A stretch of 64,000 bases of DNA, taken from contig OUQQ01000027.1 of assembly GCA_900404475.1 (NCBI GenBank), forward strand, positions 1-64,000, read 5' to 3'. The position numbers and the translations under genes are program-made. Below, in pieces: positions 47,589 to 60,300 of the stretch. Each line of letters begins with the position of its first letter. The first letter of the stretch is position 1. A model generated the notes under the pieces. It searched no databases and was not told where the DNA came from. It worked only from the letters and a program-made list of their open reading frames with translations. This DNA comes from Spongospora subterranea (taxonomy: Eukaryota > Endomyxa > Phytomyxea > Plasmodiophorida > Plasmodiophoridae).

Positions 47589-47726
47589 GATATTTGGTGA
47601 TGAGGGTCAGGGAGGCCGATATTGTAGTGTACTTACAGCCTACGACCATAACCGTATGTCCTAAATACCCGTTAGTACCGCAGCGGTCAATCATGATATG
47701 ATCGCGGCACTGCAGGTGGTAGGGTG

Positions 47727-50191
47727 ATGGGGACCAATAGGCGGCGTGTTATAGCGGGGGAAACCACTCCTGCTATTCATGAATGCATGACGCCACGCCG
47801 TTCGGTTCAGCCCGTTGGGTTGATTACTTTCACAGCGCTTGACGACGTCATCGCTTATCTCCGACATCGCCGCCGTAATACTCGAGCCGTCTACGTCACT
47901 GACAATCCCTTCCTATCCCGAATTCCACAAGCTTCTCGTGTCCTTTCATATCAAAGGTTTCTCGATGCAGTTGCAGATGTCGATAGTCTAGATACAATTA
48001 GTCTCCAGGTATATTTAGATTACCAATTCATTCATCACATCGTTCGTCATGCAATGTTTAACGCTGTGTCTGCCGCATTGCGAATTTTTTTGTGACTTTT
48101 TTATTTAGCGGGCGTTCATTACGGATGAGTTTATCAGTGAACTTTGCAAGTACTGGCTTGACGGGAAGTTTCCGAACTTGTCGCAACTCAATTTAAACTA
48201 CAATTTGATCTCGGACGACGGGTTTGTGACTCTGGCCGAATGTGTGGCTGAATTGCCTACGAGCAGTCCTCCCTTGAAATTATGGGCAGTCAGTCAACTA
48301 CGACCCACGACATCGGCTAGCGATGAAGCCATGCTTAATGCGCTGCGAAAGAACCCCCGCATTGTTCAAATGAATATCAACTGGAGAAAAGGGTCATGCG
48401 CTGACGAAGCCAACGACATCATTAATGAAAGTCGGGTCAGAATGTGGCTCATATTAGTGTTGAATCTCTGACATTATTCTCTCGTTTAGGGCAAACCCAC
48501 TTCAATGCCGGTCTGGATAATTTAAAATCTGCGCTGCTGGAAATTCAATCTCAGACGCCGAATTTAAAAGTATTTCGTCTAGCTGACAACCCCGCGTTAT
48601 CGAACATAATGTCCCATGCCGGTAGCGATGCAGATGAAGAAGAGCCGTTTGACATCATGCCAACGCTGTCGCTTTTAGCAAAGAATACTCATTTAAACAC
48701 CTTGGAATTACCGGGTATCGCTAATTTGCCTTGACTGGGATGATTTGTTATTAATCTGCTCGCTGGCAAACTAGGCAACGGTCTCGATACAGTCTTTGTT
48801 AACTTCTTCTTTAATTCCGTGGTAGACGATGGCGCGTTTCGATCTGTGCGACACTTGAACTTGGAGAATAACCGATTCAATATTAGCGATATATCGGCCA
48901 TTGTGTCTCTTGTTGGTACGTGCTCGTTTTTCCGCCGCGGACTGAAGTAATGAGTTCGTATTACAGATGTGCATCATGCGTTTGCAGGAGAAGCGAATCC
49001 TTGTGCGCTAATCCCCTTCGAATCGCTCCGTCTTTCGGGCCAAGAGGTTTGGCACTTTTTGCGAATGTTTTGGACAAATTTTAATTCTTTGTAGGGCATG
49101 ACTGATACTGATGAAATTGAAATGAACCGAGATTCTATTCTTTCAAAGTTCATTTATAATCAGTCATTGACGGATTTGACCCTCGATATTAGCGAGAACG
49201 CCATGCAAGAACTTCGTCTTTATCTCGAACGAAATGAAAAGAAGGGTAGATGTCGTGTGTCCGTTTGCTGTATCAACCAGATAGGAAGCCCTAGCGCGTC
49301 ACAAATTAGAAGGCAATCATCGATGGTAAAATTCTCAGGATCGGCCGACAAAGAAAATATCCTTGCGTCGCCCACACCCAAGTATTCTAAGTTCTCACCA
49401 TATATTCTGCACGACTAACACTGTTCAACAGGGCACGGTTTCTTTTCTCTCCACAATCCCCAATGGAAAAGCAGTCTAGTAATGTTGACACTATCGATGA
49501 TGTAATGGCAATGGTTGCTCGTGAATCTCCTTTAATTGAAGAGTTAGTGGCACGAGTTTGTCCCGTAATTTGCTCTCATGTGGCATAGCTTCACCATAGC
49601 GAATAGCGGATTTCTCTGTTGTTTACATCATACGGATGCTATCAAGTTCACCCGTGGTCTTATATCATTACTAGCATATAACGTCCAACTTCATACGATT
49701 GCTTTGACAAACTGTGGAGTCCGCGATTCCTTTGTGTTAGTTCGATCCTTAATATTTCGTGTGTTTGCTCACTCGATTGTGACAGGGACGCATTGATATC
49801 ATCCAGAGAAGCTGAAAACTTTCCAAATCTTTACGTTTTGGATTTCACGCGAAATTCGCTATCCGATGATGGAGTGATAAGGCTGTTAGAAAGCCCATTG
49901 TTTCACCTGAAAGTCATTCGGCTTCGTCATCGAAGGTACCTCATTGTTGCTGTCTGCTACAGTATTATTGATCACTTGTTGTAGTAATTCATGTTCAGTT
50001 TATACTGGTACCCTAGTTCTAAGCTGTCTCAAAAAACAGCACCGCGGGCAACTCAGAGTATGCTTTGTCACAATATCTCTGATTCGTTTCTGCCAGCTGA
50101 TTAGCGGTGACAGGTGTTCGAGTTTGATTTTGATAATGCTGCACTACAAGAAAGAGCTGATATAATTATTAAGAAATTAGCCTTAAAGTAG
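47727..50191 (+). CDS. Leucine-rich-repeat (RNI/tropomodulin-like) protein
   Basis: Several exons read as one repeat protein. Exon 1 (47727 to about 48007) has a basic start and VYVTDNPFLSRI. Exon 2 (from 48111) has FPNLSQLNLNYNLISDDGF and LNALRKNPRIVQMNINW. Later exons give LKVFRLADNPALSN, VRHLNLENNRFNISDISAIV, FESLRLSGQE and a segment from 49096 with LTDLTLDISENAMQELRLYL. A stop at 49586-49588 follows a low-complexity KENILASPTPK tract. However, LRR-type coding continues at 49640-49930 (YVLDFTRNSLSDDGVIRLL) and a clean last exon (VFEFDFDNAALQERADIIIK) ends at 50191. I therefore think the gene runs to 50191, with the 49588 stop inside an intron. The repeat spacing resembles ribonuclease-inhibitor-like repeats such as those of tropomodulin. 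The partner is unknown. Confidence 0.65.
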
Positions 50192-52127
50192 TGTTGCCAA
50201 GATTTCAATGATTCTACTGTACAATATTATTTTTCATAGTATTACTAAACTAATTCCTTTCAATCTCATTTATATACAATAAAATGATTCCCTAGCAATT
50301 ACAGCAATGGATGGTGAAGAGCAGGATTGGAAATTATTGTAAGTTGATTCGACCTGTTGACATCACGATGGTGTAGCAGTGTGGCGACACAGTTTGAATG
50401 TAAACTCTATCAAAGGAGCAGTAATTGGTCAGTGTTCCGTCAATAAGGGAGCAGATCAAATCCCAGCAGGTGAACGGTGTTGGACGCCACGCCCGATCAA
50501 TCTACCAGAGTCTTCGGTCGATATTCATCTTATAGCATTCAGCATTACCAATTAAATCGGAATATGAACAACTCATATTGCACATGACGATAACCGTGCA
50601 CCTTGTCCAACGCTGCTTTTTGTGACAGACGGATCCATGGTTTACTTCAACATATTATCTGGTGTCGGAGAAAAATGCCAGAGCGGTCCTCCAATGATTT
50701 ATTCGGGACGTCAGACCACAGACAAAGCTGCGCTCAAACTATAAAATCGATGACTGCATTATGTAAGACGTGACATAATCAACTTCTCGCAGATTTGTGT
50801 TATACTGTTCACTGATTTTCTGTCGATTTATTCGAACAATCAAAGCGCAATTCGATAACCTCAACCTATAGAAGCTGTTTGCAGAGAACAGACACCGTCT
50901 ACCACGAAGGCTCGCGTACACATATTGGCAATCCTGCGTTGATTAAAGTCAATATGGCAGGATATGCGGCTGACGATCTATTTCACTCAAATCGAACTTA
51001 GATGATAATACTTTCACACAGTCGTTCAAATCACGAACTTGAATAGGCCAGTTTATCTCAAAGTTCCGATCTTCTCAGCGCACACGATCGATGGTGTGAT
51101 CTTATTGCATCTTGGACCTTGACACGGGGACTACGTTGGCGAGTGCTTGCGTTTGCGAGTGTGCTCGAAATTCTGTAATTTTCCCAGCCCAATTACGCTC
51201 CGATGACTTTTGTTCAGAAATCCATATCTGCTATTGCTCAAATCCTGTATTGACGAGGACAAATCCCCATCGTACTCGTATGATCTCACGTCATTGTCAC
51301 ATTCATTAGTCTTGCCATCAACTTCTAATTGCATCTTGGATATGGCAATTTTCGAGGTTCTGGACAAGCGACGCGTAAATGAAGAATACGTGGCCGTTTA
51401 CGAAATTCGGCTTTTCATGAAAGCTGTTCACAAACAGAACAGTTTATTGAGAACGTAGTTGGGCAAAAGTTAGATTCGATTCAAAAATGCGGTTGCGAAA
51501 GCTATTTCCGAAACCAGATAAGACGCCCTTCCACGAACAAACTCCACAGCATCTAAGAGCATCACAACATTTCCCATCTTGGTCTTGGTGCAACTGGATT
51601 CGAACAAGGGCATGTTTTACGATCACAGACGGGCAATTTTCAACGCTGTTATTTGGATTGCACCATCGATGCAGAAGGCGGAAGTAAGTCGGGATCATGA
51701 ATTGCAGAGGGTTGTTAGAACAAAAAAGTAAAAAAGTAGCGTCAATTTAAGAAGGAACTTCTATCGCATTTGACACAAACAGACTTTTAACAGAATTCCA
51801 AAATTCTAACTTCGTCTATCTATATAATCGTTGTCCAAGGTCGTTCATAGCATTGCCTGTCGGTCTCGTTTGCAAGACAATTATGGTCGAATATTACGAG
51901 TTGACTCTCCGTAAATCGTTGCTAAACGGTCTCAAACAACAAAAAAAATCGAAAACAATGACCAAAAAGGATCACAATATCTTCTGTCACTAATACTTTT
52001 CAATCAGTATATTGACTTAACAACAGCACGACTCAGAAATTTCGGCGGTTTGTGTTGTCCCTCATTTCCGTCAAATCTCCTCAATATATAATATGAATTC
52101 TGGTGTCCGATTAAAAATAGCTGAACA
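50192..52127. other. Gene-poor interval
   Basis: Nearly 2 kb with only short, motif-free open frames on both strands. No transposon signature or repeat stands out. It contains the 3' ends of the flanking convergent genes. Confidence 0.4.
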
Positions 52128-52867
52128 TTAATGATAAGGCGGTTGATCATTGCCAGGATATGATCTATATAATGAAGGTGCTCCCGAACCCGAATGATAG
52201 GTGCCCGATTGAGCACCGGATCTAGACGGTGGCGGAGGGCCAGAACCGTATTCAACGTATGATTGCGGCCCTGAGGTTGACGTGTTGTACCTGCCAGGGT
52301 AGCGTGGTGGCGCTACATACATGTTGTTCATGTTATTACTGGAGTGATGCATCTGGCCGGGCCTGGAATATTGTTCGGAATATGGATGACCCTGATGATG
52401 TGATGGCATATTCCTGGGATCCATATAATGGTCTACGTAAGGCGGATGGTCCCCAAAATGCTGTGGTAATCCTGGCCCATGACCATTGCTGATGTTGTCC
52501 ACAAATGAACGACTGCGCTTGGCCCCTGGTAAAGGCGGTTCTGGTACAGAAGGGCCCGAACGAGCCTGAGATGCAATACATGCAAATGCTCGCCTGCCGG
52601 CAATAATTATCTCTGATGCCAACATAGCGGCTTCAGCTCCATCCGCATCGGCAAAGGTTACGAATCCGAACCCTGTTGAAAGACTAGATTATATGTCGAT
52701 GAAAAGATTAAAGCAACAAGACACCAGCCTTTGCTCTTTTTAGAGAACTTATCGATCATTACAACCGCGTCGACAACGTCTCCATATACGCTAAACGCTT
52801 CTTTAAGGTCAGCGTCTGTTGCCGAATAAGCCAGGCCCCTGACAAAAACCCGTCTGGCTGAAGGCAT
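52128..52867 (-). CDS. RRM RNA-binding protein with Pro/Tyr/Gly-rich tail
   Basis: Two exons, 52867-52729 and 52672-52128, give 684 nt, 227 aa. The RRM sits at the N-terminus: RRVFVRGLAYSATDADLKEA contains RNP2 (VFVRGL), followed by DAVVMIDKFSKKSKGFGFVT with RNP1 formed across the intron. The tail is disordered and rich in Pro, Gly, Ser, Tyr and His (DHPPYVDHYMDPRNMPSHHQ and similar), as in hnRNP-like proteins. The intron 52673-52728 starts with GC, not GT: the exon ends AAAG, then GCTGGT, and only this junction restores the KGFGFVTF RNP1. Probable roles are in mRNA processing or stability; the exact ortholog is unclear. Confidence 0.88.
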
Positions 52868-53695
52868 CGCCCTCAGCTTCGTATACAGATGAGAACATAA
52901 GTCGGGAAACTCGCCGACAAGTTCACTAAATCGCAGAACGACACGTTAGAAGACGTTCCAGCGACAATTGAACGACAAAAAGTAATAGCTAATGAGGTGA
53001 CATCAATTGGTGAATCACCGACTTGGCGGTTTCGATTAATTGTTCATGAGTTTGGATCTCCAATAATGTCCGGACAGACGACTGCATTTTTTCCAGTGAC
53101 GGTGTATTCACATCTTCTCTGGCGCTATCGTCCTCCGCCATCTCTACTTGCCCCTCCGTTGTCACCGGAGACGCCAGACCGGATTACGAGGTGCCACAAA
53201 TGTCTGGCAGCCCACGATCCCGATTATGAACCACAGCAATCAAAGTCCGTACTAAAGTGAGATATGGGGTGTTGTGAGTTGTAAATATGACGAGAGGTAA
53301 TAAACCAGATCAGGCTCCCTCCGGCTCCGGCTCCGCCACCTCTGAGATTATCCAGATCAACGGGCCGCGTCCTCATACACCCACACTCTACTGTTTGATG
53401 TACTACACCCTACACTGGCCGTTGTCACAAAGACCATTGTAATTTATAGATATATTCTAAACGATTACTATTGAGTTCAGAGGGTGTTGCCTAGTGTTCT
53501 CCCCAGTCCTCTCCTATTTTCTATTTTTTATAATTCCTGGATGTCATTTAAATTTCCTTTAACTCCGTGGTTGCCAAAGATATCTCGAGGTTTTCAAAGA
53601 AGAATTGCGACTTGAATCAGCAATCCACTTTAATAACCCACTTTCAAAACTGCGCGTTTTTGCAAGAAATCTTTTCCTGGACGCAAATTGGACAA
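52868..53695. other. Intergenic sequence upstream of the RRM gene
   Basis: No supported gene. A plus-strand 87-codon frame (52997-53260) is Pro-rich in its middle (PPPSLLAPPLSPETPDR) with a CHKC pair, but has no recognised domain. The RRM promoter should be near 52868. Confidence 0.4.
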
Positions 53696-54440
53696 TCAAA
53701 GCAAAAATGGCTTCCACTCTTTATGTGCATCGCCCAAAGATGATATTGGGTGCCTTTTGAGAAAATTTAATTTGAAACTGGCTTGAGTCTCACCTTTTTC
53801 TGCTTTAGTTAACATTTTTGTAAAAAGCCATGTTTTCCGGGTTACATTGAACTCGACAAAAAGACTAGAATCGTGGCCATGTTTGGTACGTGCTCGCAAT
53901 TGGTGGTGCTGCTGTAGCATTGCCAATTTGAATACTTGCGATAGTCAGGAATAAAATCTCGAAAGTAGTTCAGCAGTCCAAGGTATTGTTTGCCAGACGT
54001 GGGAGTAGGCCAACTTTCAACGTTGGCGGAAATCCTACCGTTCCGGGTTTTCACCTGGAAAATAGAGGCCGACCAATGACCGCTTCCTTGAATCTCAATC
54101 ACGGCAACGCGATAAGCATCAGAATGGTCGAAACTGTCGCATTCAATCCAAGGAATTGGTTCTGTATGATTTTGCGAAAGGGTGATATGCCCTATCGAAA
54201 AACGTTGGACAAAGTTTCTTTGAATGGAGTGGACGGACAATTCGGAAAAGCAGTTAAAATCTGTAGGCGCTTCCAGTCTCTTGTACGAAATTCCAGAATT
54301 TGACGATATTTTGAATGCTGCGCAGGCAAGCTTATGCTGTTCGTTGAGTGAGTCGCCAAGTTTTTCCCCAGAGAGTCAGATCTCCTTGGAAAATCTGTTC
54401 GATTCATCCAAGGTCTGGTTATACTCATGGAGTATTCCAA
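53696..54440 (-). mobile_element. Decayed Ty3/gypsy reverse-transcriptase fragment
   Basis: The minus strand carries a gypsy block, WPTPTSGKQYLGLLNYFRDF followed by IPDYRKYS, at about 54020-53950. This matches the WP.P......FLGL.NYYR.FIP..S segment after the RT catalytic core. The surrounding frames (54440-54192 and 53926-53696) are shifted relative to each other and lack the YxDD box. No LTR, integrase or protease was seen. The element is dead. Confidence 0.72.
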
Positions 54441-55026
54441 GTTGAGAGACAGTTCTTCTACCGTTGAGTCCAGCGAGAATCTGTTAGAACCTTTGCTATA
54501 ACTGTTTCATTAGGCCAATCAACTGTACGAGAGCAGAGCTGCAGGCTCAACTTCAGTAGACATGCGATTGATAACATGATCGTCGCTCGTCCTCGACTTT
54601 TGGGCGGATAACAGTTTTATGTCTACGACTTTCGGGAAGCGACGCAAACAAGGGTCGAGAATCACTCGGAGGAAAAACCCATGGTCCCATTGTCACTACA
54701 GCACTCCAGATTTCGATGTGCGGCTTAGAACAGCCCAGATTGAACTTATGTTTTGTACTCGGCATTCATCAAGAGTTCGTGCTCTGCATCAGTTGCCTCA
54801 TTTATGCACTTTCTACTGCACGGAAGTCAAATCAGTGGCTCGTTGATTTTCCCAACCTATGTCGTCGGTATTGAATGTCTCATCTCTTTCGTGCGCCATA
54901 ATTGTATCGGTGTATGACCATTGTATTTCGGCCATGATCTTGGCGAAAATACAGTTGACAGACATGACACAGGCAGTCCCAGTTACCCGTTATGTCAACA
55001 GGATTCCTTGCCCAGGAATAGATGCG
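54441..55026. other. Short gap with possible 5' exon of the next gene
   Basis: No independent gene is seen. An in-frame ATG at 54967 (MTQAVPVTRYVNRIPCPGID) would extend the following gene by 20 residues, and the open frame reaches back to 54859. The true start is not settled. Confidence 0.35.
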
Positions 55027-56439
55027 ATGTCAACCTATGAATCGCGTTGGGCCGAGCTTGAGGTTAAGCGTCTCAGCGTGGCGTCGTCCCTCCAGGCGTT
55101 AGATTTCTCCGCTCAACGACGTGAAGCTGAGCGTGGGCGGATTGGAATTTTTTATCGCAATCAGCTCCAGCAAGCGCTAAAGCAACTGCATACCAGAAAA
55201 TTTGAGACACGGCGGCTTCATCAGGTTTGGAAGCGTACTCTGCATTATCGGGAAGGGGTTGACAAGCGCTGATGAAGTTCCATCTAGGAGATGTCTAGGC
55301 GCATCGACGAACAATTGGCCATGACATGCCGACGATCACCGGGGGTACTATCCTTGAAGCAACGAAAGAGGGATCATGCCCAGCTCGTCCAAAAGCTGAA
55401 ATCGGCCTGGCTGACAAGCTGCCATGACAAAACCTCGCAACGCTTGGAGGCTTCGGAACAGGACCTGGCCAAGTCAATACAGATCCGTCAACAAGAACAA
55501 GCAGCACTAGAACACCAAAATCGCAGCCGACAGCGACTTGCTGAACAAAAAAATCGCCTGTTGGCTGATGCTCCCGTTCGCGTTGTTGTCACGGCTCACG
55601 AGTGCGAAAATGATTCTGTAAAGCCAGCGCCGAAAACAGAACAGGGACATCAGTACCCTGAGAAATTGCATAAACCTGCTTACGAACCGATTATGAAGCC
55701 CAAAATTTCCATAGTTTCGGATTCTGCTCCAGTGACAAAACCCAGACCATTGCCAACATCATCTCAGGAAACAATCATAAAGCTGAAGGAAAACGAATCG
55801 GTGGAGGTATCCATGTGGACACCGAAGGCAGGTGACCCCAATATTGGCAATCTTAAATCCCCAATACAAGTTCTGAAGCAAGTATCGACTCCCTTAGTGG
55901 ATATCGCAAGGAATCCTGTCGCTGCCGTGCCGATAAATACCGACCCCAATCTCAACAAGTCTCACAATGAGACTAAGCCGATGAAGCCATTAGAACAGGT
56001 TTCACAACGTTTTGAGCCAGAAATAACAGGCTCAGATGGGACAGCATCTCCTCACCGTCCTCTTGGTCGGCCTATTCAAAATACCCCAGTTCTACACGTT
56101 GAGGCTGTTCAGGAATCGACATATAAAATGGTGCCGGCACCTAAGCCTAACTCTAACTTCTCGTTGACGGGCATGATGGTGCCTGCTTCCAGCGACGATG
56201 ATGAAGATACCTCAGAGGAAACAACGACTGCTACGGTGCCTGCAAAACTCGAATACAAAACGACATCGACAATGGCGAACAAACCGCGACCGTTCTTAAA
56301 TTTATCAAGTATCATTACCGGCGAGGAGAGTGACTCGGAAAGCGGTGTATCGCCAATCGAGTCACAAACGGCGCCGACGACGCTAAAAGTGACAGGAAAA
56401 CCAAAGACGGTCGCTGATGAGAGCGAATTTGATTTCTGA
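55027..56439 (+). CDS. Coiled-coil protein with long disordered acidic tail
   Basis: Two exons in the same frame are separated by a segment with in-frame stops. Exon 1 (55027 to about 55225) encodes a helical, charged region (YESRWAELEVKRLSVASSLQ, FETRRLHQ). Exon 2 begins GAG at 55288 and runs to the stop at 56437-56439: EMSRRIDEQLAMTCRRS, a coiled coil with QIRQQEQAALEHQNRSRQRL, then about 250 Pro/Ser/Thr/Lys-rich residues with acidic patches (SSDDDEDTSEETT and GEESDSESGVSP). It ends ADESEFDF. The intron is probably GTTTGG at 55225 to TAG at 55287 (63 bp); a GTTGAC donor giving 30 bp also keeps frame. The EFDF end resembles short linear motifs of adaptor-bound proteins. No family is recognised. 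Confidence 0.65.
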
Positions 56440-57308
56440 TGGCTTCTTTCGATTGGAAAATAACAGTGTTTGCTCTGTCAATAAATATGTGGTGCAATTC
56501 AAAACACCTCTAGGGCGTGAAAAGGATGCTAGCGCGAAGATCATGTTGAAAAGAGATAAATTACAAAGGGACAGGCCTGTGATTTCTGGGTCTCAAACGA
56601 ATATTTTCCCCTCATGGGGCACAACAATAGTTTTTTATAACATCTTTGCTGATATTGGTTTATGGACATGTTCGTTTTGATTTTGGTTGGTTTGTCCATG
56701 TATTCATACATTTGACCAGCAAATTCGTCGGCATTAACCCTCAAGAGTGAGGCTAGCATCTTATCAGCTCCCCATTCCCTTATGTAGGAACTCCAGATTG
56801 GCCGAGAGTCGGATTTGCGCCATCAAAGAAACCAACACTGATATGCCCAGTCGAATTGTGCAAAAGTTGCGGAATACAACTTCCTGATCATGAACGAACA
56901 GCAACGCAGACCTTATTCCCAAATCATCATGAACGCATAAATAATCTCCATTCGCCACGGAAGCGCGAAACTGATTCTACATGGGGTGCGGGTCATGCGA
57001 AAAATCTATTCTTGTAAACACATAAGAAATCGAAATTCTTCGACTTGCAAAGGAGCTCTCCTGAAGAGACATGATAGTATTCAGGAAAGGAAAATAAACA
57101 CTGTTTATCAGTGATATCCACAAGTCACACTGTGTACAGTTGACCTGCAGACCGTTACCGTCACTGGGTCGGGCTCACCCTCAGTGTGTTGGGTCCTTTG
57201 CAATCTAGAGTCCGCGCATCGGAAGAGAGCGGCTGCCCATTTGACTCTCATTTGCACCAAGTGCCGGATAAGGGATTAGGTCTGAAGCGGCTCAGAGGTT
57301 TCAACATG
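56440..57308. other. Intergenic gap upstream of UBE4
   Basis: About 870 bp between two plus-strand genes. No coding or repeat signature is seen. It should hold the UBE4 promoter and leader. Confidence 0.45.
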
Positions 57309-60300
57309 TCCAACGCAACGGCCGATGCCGAAGCGATCAGCGAAGCTATTAGCTCTGTTCTGGAAGTGACAGTGACCCCGCCTACCAAGGCGAGAAAACC
57401 GTCGTCTTTTGTATTCTTATCCGAGCTTGGTGCTGATTGTGAACGACTCTCGTTAGAAGTTCTTGATTTAGCCCTTCTTGAACGCATGCAGATTGGGAAC
57501 TTTACCAGCCAGCGTACTCACTTTGATTATCTGGTGAGGTCATTTGAGAAAGCGGCGACGTTATCTGACCCTGCGACGTCCAATGCACTGTGCTCGAGAT
57601 TGGCGTCGTTCTCTGTATTAACATTGGCCTCAGAGCTAATCGATGCCTCACACCGAGAGAAATCATTGCAGACGTTTTTTCGATTGCTGTCAGCCGATCC
57701 CAAGAGAAATCGTGCGCTTCCGCCCAATTTCGTCAAATCAATGATCGACGATGATCAGGATACTGTTACATCTAATTTGCTGTTCCAAAGCGTTTTCGAA
57801 TCTATAAATCGACAGATAACAGTAGCGACCAAACTTGATGATGCAGTTATCCCGGTCAGAGCTTTGAAACATATTCTTGAAGCTAATGGCGCCGTCGCAT
57901 TCTTTGTCAATAGCCGTTTTTTCAAGGTTTGTTATCAACCCTTTCAGTGGAAGGTTTGGTCGGTTATTAAGGATTTGTAGATTACCGTCCATCCTGGTAT
58001 TACAGGAGCAATGTGCGTTCGTCAAACAATACTTGGTCGCGTACTATGTCTGAGCAGTCTTCCATTAACCGGTCTAAGTTCCACGACGGAAGACCAGGTC
58101 AACAGTTGGTCCCAAGAGGTTCAGTCGATCGCGGGTGCTGTCATTTCCCAAGTTCACTTGGTTGGTGCTACATAACTTCGTATCTCCTGTAGTTTTAACA
58201 GTTTTTATAGATTATCAATAAAATCTTTGTTGGAGGTGCGAATTGCCTCACTGCCGTTTTAGAATGGTTTTCAACAATTGTCGAACTCAACGCTGCACGA
58301 GGGCAGATGAGGTTTCAGTGTGTCAATCTGCTGTAACTGTTTGTGACATCGTCATCAGGTTCGACCCGATGAAAGTCGCCTCCGATTCGTTTTTTATCAA
58401 CTTTTCCTCGCTATTGCTACGTTTAATGAAGCCCATTGTTGCTGCTAATCAGAAAACTGGTAATCCAGCTCTTCCTCATTGACTCGTAGTTGTTTGTTGA
58501 TCCTATTCGAACATAGGCTCAAGTCGAATGGATCTTGTCGATCTCCGATATTGTATCGATTCTAGAGTCCCCCCTGATGTGCTGCTGTCGCTCCAGGAAA
58601 CTACTCGATTGAATATGTCAACAGACATGCTTGGGGAACTTACCAACTCGCAGCAGCTTGAAACCTATCACTTTGTTACCCATATGATGTTCATCGGATT
58701 TAGGGGTTTACATTTGGTATTTCTTGTCGAGGTACTGCGAATTATATGGACCTGATGTAATCTTAGGGAATCATCAAAGCATTCAAATCATTTGAAGACC
58801 TGAGCAGATTTATTCATGACCGCCGAGATATTGTCAGTCGAATGGAGCATTCATCGGATCCAATGCAACAAGCTGTCGCTCGACGAGAGCGTGCTGCGCT
58901 TGGTATTGTGCTCTACCATCATAGATGTTTGCCATTTTCTGACGCTGTTTTGAACAGATCAGGCCATGGGCGCTTATGTGCTTTTAAAAGCGACAGTTAT
59001 GTCTCCTCATTTAGTCAACGAGGCGTCGGATTTTTATGATAAGGTTTGCAATCGGATTATTCCAGTTTTCATTCGCATACTAACAGTTAGTAATTTACAG
59101 GTTGCGATGTGGCTTGTAAACCTCGTTAACAATGAGCATCCATTGCTTGGTGCTCTTCCTGAATATGTCGCTGGCGATGTTGTTGAATTTTTTATGTGGA
59201 TTAGTAAGATAGATCCGAAGCTGCTCCATAATCGATCCTTGCATGAGCTTCTGTCTTTCGCTATTCGATTTATGCCTGGATCGATATCGCCTTTAAAAAA
59301 TCCACATCTTCGAGGTTGGACAAGTTGGGGCTGTTGCAATTATCAGTGGGCTGATGTTTGCGTCAGGCAAACTAAGTGAGCTACTATATGTTCTTCTTCC
59401 GTCGGACCGCCATCCATCGTCGTCTCACGAGTTCGTGACGCATCCAAAGCTACGCGAGTCACTGGTGTCTGCGCTTTTAGATTTATTTGTTGGTTTACAT
59501 TCATAACGACTATGTGCTATCCTGAAACAACATACCGCCCAGGTTGAAGTCGAAGGAACTCATGACAAACTAAGCTCCCGTTTTATGATTGGTGAGCTTT
59601 TGTCCTTTTTGTGGCAATATCCAGTTAGTGACAGGGTTATTCACTTTCCTATGTTCAATCCTTGAGCCCTTTTACAGCACCATCGCGAGAAGTTCCAAAC
59701 GTGTGCAGCAATTGATTCGTTCGCGAAATTTCTAAACATGTTAATCAATGACGCCGTGTTCTTGCTCGATGAATCGTTGAAGACATTACGAGCAGTCCGT
59801 CAGGGTATGGTTCCTTCTTGAGGCATAGTGTCATGCTTGGTGTAACACATTCTTTAGGTCAAGAGAAGATTCAAAATCGAGCAGCTATGGCCGCACTTTC
59901 TCCTCAAGAATCTGACACATTTCAACAGGTTGAAGTTTATTGGTCGTAGCAAGCATCTCGTCTCAAGGTGTGCTCACCATTCAGGGGTGTTGTGCGACAG
60001 GAATTTTCGCGAAACGAGGATATGGCTCAATCGTATTGTAAATTGGCAAATATCGGCGTGAAAACACTGCAATATTTAACTCAGGATCAGCAGATCCGAC
60101 CTTGGGTAGCAAATGCTACAAAGAATTTCACTGCGCTTTTGCTGATATTTATTTAGTTCATCACGCCGCAGTTCGTCGACCGAATGGCGCAAATGCTCGA
60201 TTACTATCTTGTGGTTTTGATTGGCCCCGAAGTCCTTGAAATCAATGTCAACGACCCTGGAAAGTACAATTTTACTCCCAGAAATCTTCTAACCCAAATT

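Noticed and set aside
53986..54445. Plus-strand open frames at 53986-54303 and 54224-54445
   Set aside because: They lie opposite the gypsy reverse-transcriptase block on the minus strand, which explains their length, and have no motif of their own.
58312..58358. A 26-bp intron in UBE4 starting GTAACT
   Set aside because: The GTTTCA donor at 58312 gives a 47-bp intron in phase and the family motif QMRFDPMKVASD, so the tiny intron is unnecessary.
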